Shown piece after piece: positions 58,104-64,000 of a stretch of 64,000 nucleotides of DNA. The translations under genes and the position numbers were made by a program. The notes under the pieces are model-generated. The model worked only from the letters and a program-made list of their open reading frames with translations. It ran no database searches and had not been told where the DNA came from. Position 1 is the stretch's first letter. Each line of letters begins with the position of its first letter. This stretch comes from Sipunculus nudus (lineage: Eukaryota > Annelida > Sipuncula > Golfingiida > Sipunculidae): NCBI GenBank assembly GCA_026874595.1, contig CM049314.1:59189300-59253299 (forward strand). The letters are read 5' to 3'.

Positions 58104-58445
58104 TTAGGCCAAAACAATGAAAGGTATGCTTCTCAGGCACCGCCCGCGTCAATTTTAAACCCCCGCATCAAATTTTTTTATTTTGATTTTCAATAAAAAC
58201 TTTCCAATTTTGAGCTGCTGCCGCTCCGACATTTCTTTCAAGAAGATAAAACCATACAATTTCCTTTGTTTTGTAGTGCTTTTTACTTATTTAGCAAAAT
58301 AAAACTGTTATTTTCATGCTTTTCCCTTATCATTTGACATTTTTATCGAAACATACTAAAAATATTAAAATAAAAAAAACGCTTCACCGCATTGATTTCT
58401 GAAAAAAAGTGCCTGAGAACCATACCTTTTTATTATTTTGGCCTT
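58104..58445. mobile_element. MITE family A, copy 2
   Basis: Long inverted ends of about 38 bases: TTAGGCCAAAACAATGAAAG then GTATGCTTCTCAGGCAC on the left, and in reverse complement ATAAGGCCAAAATAATAAAA then AGGTATGGTTCTCAGGCAC on the right. The interior shares TTTCAAGAAGAT, TTTAGCAAAA and TTTTTATCGAAACA with copy 1 at 2.3 kb. Non-coding. Confidence 0.8.
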
Positions 58446-60100
58446 ATTTTTCATAAAATAAGCAGCAGTGAAAGAATAAAACAGGTACAATTGTCTAGAA
58501 TTAAACCAAAATCAAACGTTGAAGTAATCCATATATGAGGGCACATATTTTTTTAAAAACATCTGAACAAATTATGAAGGTCAAGGTCACTGGTCACATG
58601 TAAACAACTACAATGTAACGCTGATGACTGGTTGTTTAGTGCCATAAATATTATAAAAAAAATTGCAACTTTCAAAGTTTGGCTGGCAACTAATGACAGA
58701 CGCCATGTCGCTTGGTCACAAGATTGAAAAAGAACCAGAAAGCTGAGAAATGTCATTAGGCTTTTCAGGTCATATTAGGACTAAATCCCACATCAGCTTT
58801 AGTGTAATCAATGGGCATCGACTATAATTGGTCTTTTTCATAAGCATGCGCATTGCGCGCAATGTCTGTCTGCATTTTCCTGGAAAATAAGTCAGCATTT
58901 TGTAAGTAAATTCTTATTCAAAGAAGGCGTCCAGGAATTTTCATGTTTCAAGGTGGGGCATGTTAATATCAGATATAACCAGATATCATGTTTCATGCGA
59001 GTCGAACGCTCGGTGTCACTCGTAGCTGACAGGTGACATCTGGTCCGGATTTGTCACACAACAAAAGCAAGATTGGTTCATATCATGATTGAACAGTTTA
59101 GGAGCATTATTGAACCCACGTTTTCATGTTGGTTGGTGTACTTAATACAGTACCTGATATTTCTTTGCAGGCCTTTGTAGGTGTCGCTAGGGTGGCACCC
59201 TGTGTTTATTTACTATTTGGACACGAGTGTGCCAAGGTATATCATATAAACGAGCTTTACTTAGACTGGACTATGCTTATCAATCGAGACTTTATTCCCT
59301 TTAATTTGACAGTACAAAATCCAGTGCTTTTTTACTAGTCTGTCTAATATCTTATTATAATGGACAAAACGAGGGAGAGATAGCAAAACTCTGTTGAGGT
59401 AATGAACGGTGAGCACAGCCTATCCGAATATTATAAATCGTAACAATTTAAAGAAAATTTGCAGCTGCTTACATCAAGATAGCGGATAAGAATAGCACAG
59501 GGCGCCAGTCTAGAGGCACACCATTACCTGATTGGACGAGTTATCTGCCTTGCCTCAAACTGAGTCCAAGTCATGGTCAAAGTCCAATAAAACATTCTTT
59601 TTTAACAGAAATTTTAAAGTCCGAGTTCATGATTAACGTCAGGTCCGAATCCAAGTTGACATTTTTCGCATGTGTATAATATTGTAAGTCTTTATAGTTT
59701 GAGGCAGAACTTTATTTCTACTGGACTCGGTATAGATTCGAGTACTTACCTACGAGTCCAAGCTCATTCCTGAGTCTAAGAGGTCGAGTCCAAGTCCGTG
59801 ACAAGTCATTATAAATCGAGTCACAGTCCGGACTCGAGTCCTACATCAATGTCTGAATACGAGTCCAAGTGCTAAAAAAGTGGACTCGAGACAAAGTCTG
59901 GATTAGACTTCTGTCAGCGAACTGGAAATAGTGAAAGAGAGTCTGGAACAACTAGGAAATAGTGACATGTCTAATAAACCAATCGCACAACTGAAAGCTG
60001 CAACAGTTATGACTGACTTGGCTTGGATGTCTGCGAAGTATATGATGGATTTGAATTTACCTGCGATAAGGAGAGAAACGATGTTGAGATGTTGATACAT
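58446..60100. other. Intergenic with GAGTCCAAG-rich repeat
   Basis: Between about 59560 and 59900 the motif GAGTCCAAG / CGAGTCC recurs on both strands many times, giving a satellite-like block. No gene was recognised. Confidence 0.5.
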
Positions 60101-60109
60101 CAGATACAA

Positions 60110-61480
60110 GGAGCCATTCTTTCAATAAAAGAAAAGATGAACAACATAAGAATATTGGTCAGTACATTGCAACACTCAGAACATTAACAAAAACACGCAA
60201 TTATGGCATATTAGAAGATGATATGATCAGAGACAGAGTTGTCATAGACATACGAAATGTATCTACAAGGATGTTGAAAAAACTGTATATTTCTTGAGCT
60301 AAGGAGCAAACAAGCCAACAAATTAAGAATGAAAACCAGGCAATGGGGCAAGCTGTACATAATAAAGATAAAACATCTAACCTATTAAGGCCAAAGGTAT
60401 ATAAAGAAAAATATTACAGCGAACAAAGCGGCCAAAGAGACATTAAATGCTGATGTTGTGGGACTGTAAATGCACATAAAAGAGAATCATGTCCAGCATG
60501 TGGCCAGGACTGTAGAAAATGTGGCCAAAGAATAATTTTCAAGTAAAATGAAAACACAGGCCTAGACAAACAAACATGGCACAAGCCCTTTGAAAACACA
60601 AAACAGGAGAAGTCTACACATCTTCTAGTGATAAAACATCAAGTGAATGTGTATTATGTGTTGAACAAGAGAACACCATCAAGGAAACAAGACTAAGCTT
60701 AAATACTGTACACCGTTATGGTGTGCAAACGACATGAAATAAACGTTCAATTGGACCTGTGGTTCTAATGTAAATGTATTACAAATATGTTGTACAAGGA
60801 TATCTGTCAAGATCGAAATCTTAAATACTAGCCTGTTCCAATCAAAAAGGAGTCACATTCAATAAAACAAAGATACATCCATTATGGAAAAGGAGATTAC
60901 ACGTAAGAAATCCTAAGACTTGGCAGAAGTATAGAACTGCATGTGTATATAGTTGTAGATCATGATGTTCTGCTAATCTAAGGTGCTAGAGTAGTTGGAT
61001 AATGAATTTGATCAAAGTTACCAGTGTATGTTTTAAAAGAACACTTGAACAAAGGAGCATTATTAAAATTGACACATGTAAACACCAGAAGGAACAAATA
61101 CCATGTCACAACCGACTTTAGACAAGTACCAAAGGAAAACATACTACAAACTTACTATGGTGTATTCACTGATAACGGAAAGCTGACAGAAAAGTTATAT
61201 TATGACACCGATGAACTTCTAACCAGAAAGGTTTCATGGCCCCAGAAAGGTACTATAAGCCAAAAAAGACTCAAGGATGGGTTAAAGCGACCGGCAGAGA
61301 AAGACATCGGATATCAGCTCTTGTGGCTGTGAGGAGGCCGAATGGGAAGATGAAACTGTGTACCGATCCAAAGCCTTTAAACGTTACAACCACCTAACCC
61401 ACCGTTTGATGATATATAACCAGAGCTGACCAAGGCTCGTGTGTTTACTGTGGCTGTGCCAAAAAAAGGGATTTTGTATA
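60110..61480 (+). pseudogene. Ty3/Gypsy gag-protease-RT remnant
   Basis: The order of motifs follows a Ty3/Gypsy element: a gag helix LEDDMIRDRVVIDIRN, then a Cys block ESCPACGQDCRKCGQR (60470-60535). Next come a protease-like HEINVQLD with the DTG triad lost (60730-60760), VFTDNGKLTEKLYYD (61165-61210), and RT block SALVAVRRPNGKMKLCTDPK with PLN (61315-61385). The last piece is LTKARVFTV (61425-61455). Beyond it the expected catalytic Asp is absent. Pieces lie in different frames with many stops. Integrase and terminal repeats were not found. It is long dead. Confidence 0.8.
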
Positions 61481-61683
61481 AACAAATGGTTAACCCATTA
61501 CAAACGCCAGTCTTGTGGTAAATGCGATAAAATAAGCGGAGTCAAAATCACCTCCATACTGCTCACCCATGACATAAAATGTCTGTAAGCGAATATGACT
61601 CGTAGTAACTTGTCTTGTAACCTCCAAAGATTACTGACAGATGATCTTGAACTAACATTTATATTCAACAGTTATGAATATGT

Positions 61684-62520
61684 TTAGAGGTAATTTGTTT
61701 TCCTATCTACCATACCTTTCCTGAGCAGATCAACAGCTCTCTGATAATGCTTGGCAGTAAGTGATAGTCCTTGAAGAGCCAGCTTAGCCTCACCAGCGAG
61801 TAAAGAGAGTAAATAGAAAAACTTAGCAACATCAGGCATTTCATAATCATGTAGAATAGCCTTTAACTTGTTCCTAAACACTGAAAGTAGGGAGTTCTAA
61901 CTTTGCCAGTTTCGCGTCCACTGACTGAGATATTTGTGATAAATTGCAACCATCACTTGCTTCTTTAGACTCCTGGGAACATATCACTTTCATAGCTAGT
62001 ATCCGCGGCACCCGCACTTATCCCTTAAGTTACCAGACCCGTCAATTTGCACGGACAATTCCTCCTCGGATAACTGAATTCCTACATTAAATTGAGCATT
62101 GTTGAGTGTACCCAGGCGTTTATCAAGCTCTTCAACACCATCCTTTAAACTGTGAATATTAATGTCCGCTGTGTCAACAATGTTTACAACAAAAGGTCCT
62201 TTTCTACAATTGCTCGTCTTGAGTAGTTCCTCAACACACTTATGTTCTCAAATATTTCTATTACTGTAGTGATATCACATGCCAACTATTTTTAACAGAA
62301 GTTCCAAAAGTGTGACATGAAGAACTCTCAGTTCTGTAGTGTGTATGACGCACACAAGGGGAACACATTTTCTGCATACATGTATTTAAACGCTGTTTGT
62401 TTCAACGGAACGACTTAGTTTTAATTTGTTAAGATTATGTGCGTGCCTAACAGGATCCGCACATTTATAGCAGCTTACACCTGTTTGCTGTATAGCTTCT
62501 GTGTTTCTTTTGCCACGAGG
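61684..62520 (-). pseudogene. BEL/Pao gag remnant
   Basis: On the minus strand, in order: CYKCADPVRH (about 62460), a coiled region HSLKDGVEELDKRLGTLNNA (about 62100), AKLAKLELPTFS (about 61900), then FYLLSLLAGEAKLALQGLSL and TAKHYQRAVDLLRKG. The LELPTFSG-like motif and the LxGEAxxxxxGLxLTxxxYxxAxxLL pattern are typical of BEL/Pao gag proteins. Frames are broken near the LPTFS motif and elsewhere. No pol is present. It converges tail-to-tail with the Ty3/Gypsy remnant. Confidence 0.75.
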
Positions 62521-62559
62521 AAATGGCCTTCAGGTTGTATGCTGGCATGAAGACAGGAT

Positions 62560-64000
62560 CAACACACGTTTAACATGTGACTTTTGTACTATGGTGATGA
62601 CAGCTAGACATAACCATCATTCATGTAAGTACTTTCAGTAGAATGCTAATTTTTCAATGTGGTGATGATGCAGACTTCGGGCTGTATGCTCGTATAAAAG
62701 ATTCAATACGTGTCAGAGTCAGTAAAATATCACAAACTATTGCGCTGATGCTATTTTTGTGATATAAAACTTTTTTTCTTACCGACGTGTTGGGATTTTT
62801 TTGCATGATGTGTCGGTGTCAACAAAATGCTTTTATTTGCTAACGTTATGCACATCTGTAGAATCATGTAGAGCATGCATGTATATTTAGAAATATTTAA
62901 TACATGTACCAAACTTCAGAATCCAGTGCTGCAAGTGTTCAATCTTTAGCTGATCTTTCATGAATTTATGCTAAGAGAAGGAAAAAGGAAGGCGAAAGAT
63001 GGATCGTCGAATTCGTACAAAAATATAAAATCCTCTAAGGTTCTAGACAAGCATACTATCTTCATCATCTTGATTTCATTAAAAAATTCAGCACAAAGTT
63101 TGTTTTTCATTGACTTGATAGAATGTTTCATTCATTATTTCTGTGCTTTCAGCTTCTGTGCTCTTCCAACCTTTGTAAAGTTAGGTTTCCTCTTATGTCA
63201 GTGTTATGCCCAATGCAGAATGCTTGAGAAATTTGTATTTCATTCAACTTACTTCATTAAGTGGACATACATAAGTGAGATTAGACTGTTTCCGAATACT
63301 AAAACTGAATATTATTATTACTGAATAGAAACGTTTATTTTATTAAATTTTGCTATTTTGCTGGGACATACCTGATGCATGAATATTTTCTTTCAGATTT
63401 GGTAGGACAAGAGCGTTTTTCCTCTGGTTTAATACATACAATGCTAACTCACTATCGGTTGTTCTTATCTATAATGTGCAAGGCTCAGAGCGATCTACAA
63501 GATGTGTACATTTTAATACTTTTTAGAATCAATGTATTCAATATTTGTCATTTAAAAAATACGTGTAAGCACTACTTTATAAAAAGTGTGCACTATGTAA
63601 GCAAATAAAGTATCGGTAAAGATTATCTGTCATATTACGAGGTAAACTGCAAATTGCACAATTATATACAAGTGTGCTGAATCTGTCATGCACAATCACC
63701 ACTGCAAAAAAATAGCACACACAGGGATAGGACCTCGCTTACTGGACGTCGGAGTTGTAGGTCCCCAGGTCGAATCCCGTCAAGGCCTTTATGGTATAAT
63801 GGTGAAATATCGCCAAAATCCAAGATAATCCCGCCTTCTTAACGACATCTACATATAGACATATATATGTCATATATGAATCTCGCGTATTATATAACGT
63901 TTGCAGACAGATCATTATTTGGATAGGTCTTAGACCCTGGTTCGAGATCGTAATGCCCTGATCTTTAGTGGTCGGAGATCGTCGGCTCCTTGTTCCGAGA
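62560..64000. other. Intergenic, no gene recognised
   Basis: Two open frames (62968-63324 and 63375-63608) have membrane-like hydrophobic stretches but no recognised domain. At 63757-63790 a box B-like GGTCGAATCCC is present without a convincing box A. Confidence 0.4.

Overview
The window is AT-rich eukaryotic DNA: long introns, GT-AG splice sites, many (TA)n microsatellites and dense transposable-element debris. The element mix (tRNA-headed SINEs with a conserved CTCCGGGTACTCCGG core, a Kolobok-like transposon, Helitron ends, Ty3/Gypsy and BEL/Pao remnants, repeats with GGTCAAAGGTCAAGG and CCGTCCGTCC motifs) suggests a marine mollusc, most likely a bivalve. That is inference; nothing in the window names a species.

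Layout. 1-19.8 kb is gene-poor: a mini-Helitron end (1.48 kb), a MITE with a sister copy at 58.1 kb, a 5.6-kb structure with ~0.75-kb inverted arms (3.68-9.27 kb), and further MITEs at 15.0 and 17.6 kb. 19.86-23.43 kb is a full-length but mutated Kolobok-like DNA transposon with TTAA target duplications and 15-bp inverted ends. It carries a broken transposase (+) and a divergent second ORF (-). 23.74-25.27 kb is a frameshifted Ty3/Gypsy gag. 25-35 kb is mostly empty AT-rich sequence, with another inverted-arm structure (29.36-32.89 kb) and a hAT-like MITE (34.46 kb). 35.69-38.61 kb is a tandem array whose units each carry a CTCF-consensus-like GGGGGCGCT motif. 39.5-42.2 kb holds a tandem trimer of a tRNA-headed repeat between short inverted ends.

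The only host protein gene recognised with confidence lies at 43.8-55.45 kb (+). It is a nine-exon ionotropic glutamate receptor without a visible amino-terminal domain: signal-peptide-like exon, S1, M1, pore, M3, S2, M4 and tail. It is a pseudogene or a null allele. A 1.85-kb CACTG...CAGTG transposon splits the S1 exon between QL and VADG with a TT duplication. The M3 exon has a frameshift and stop, the M4 exon has an in-frame TAA, the tail has an in-frame TAG, and the expected start ATG reads ATT.

The last 4 kb hold a decayed Ty3/Gypsy gag-protease-RT fragment (+, 60.1-61.5 kb) facing a decayed BEL/Pao gag fragment (-, 61.7-62.5 kb). No rRNA gene, CRISPR array or operon is seen. The tRNA-like sequences all look like SINE heads or decayed copies.
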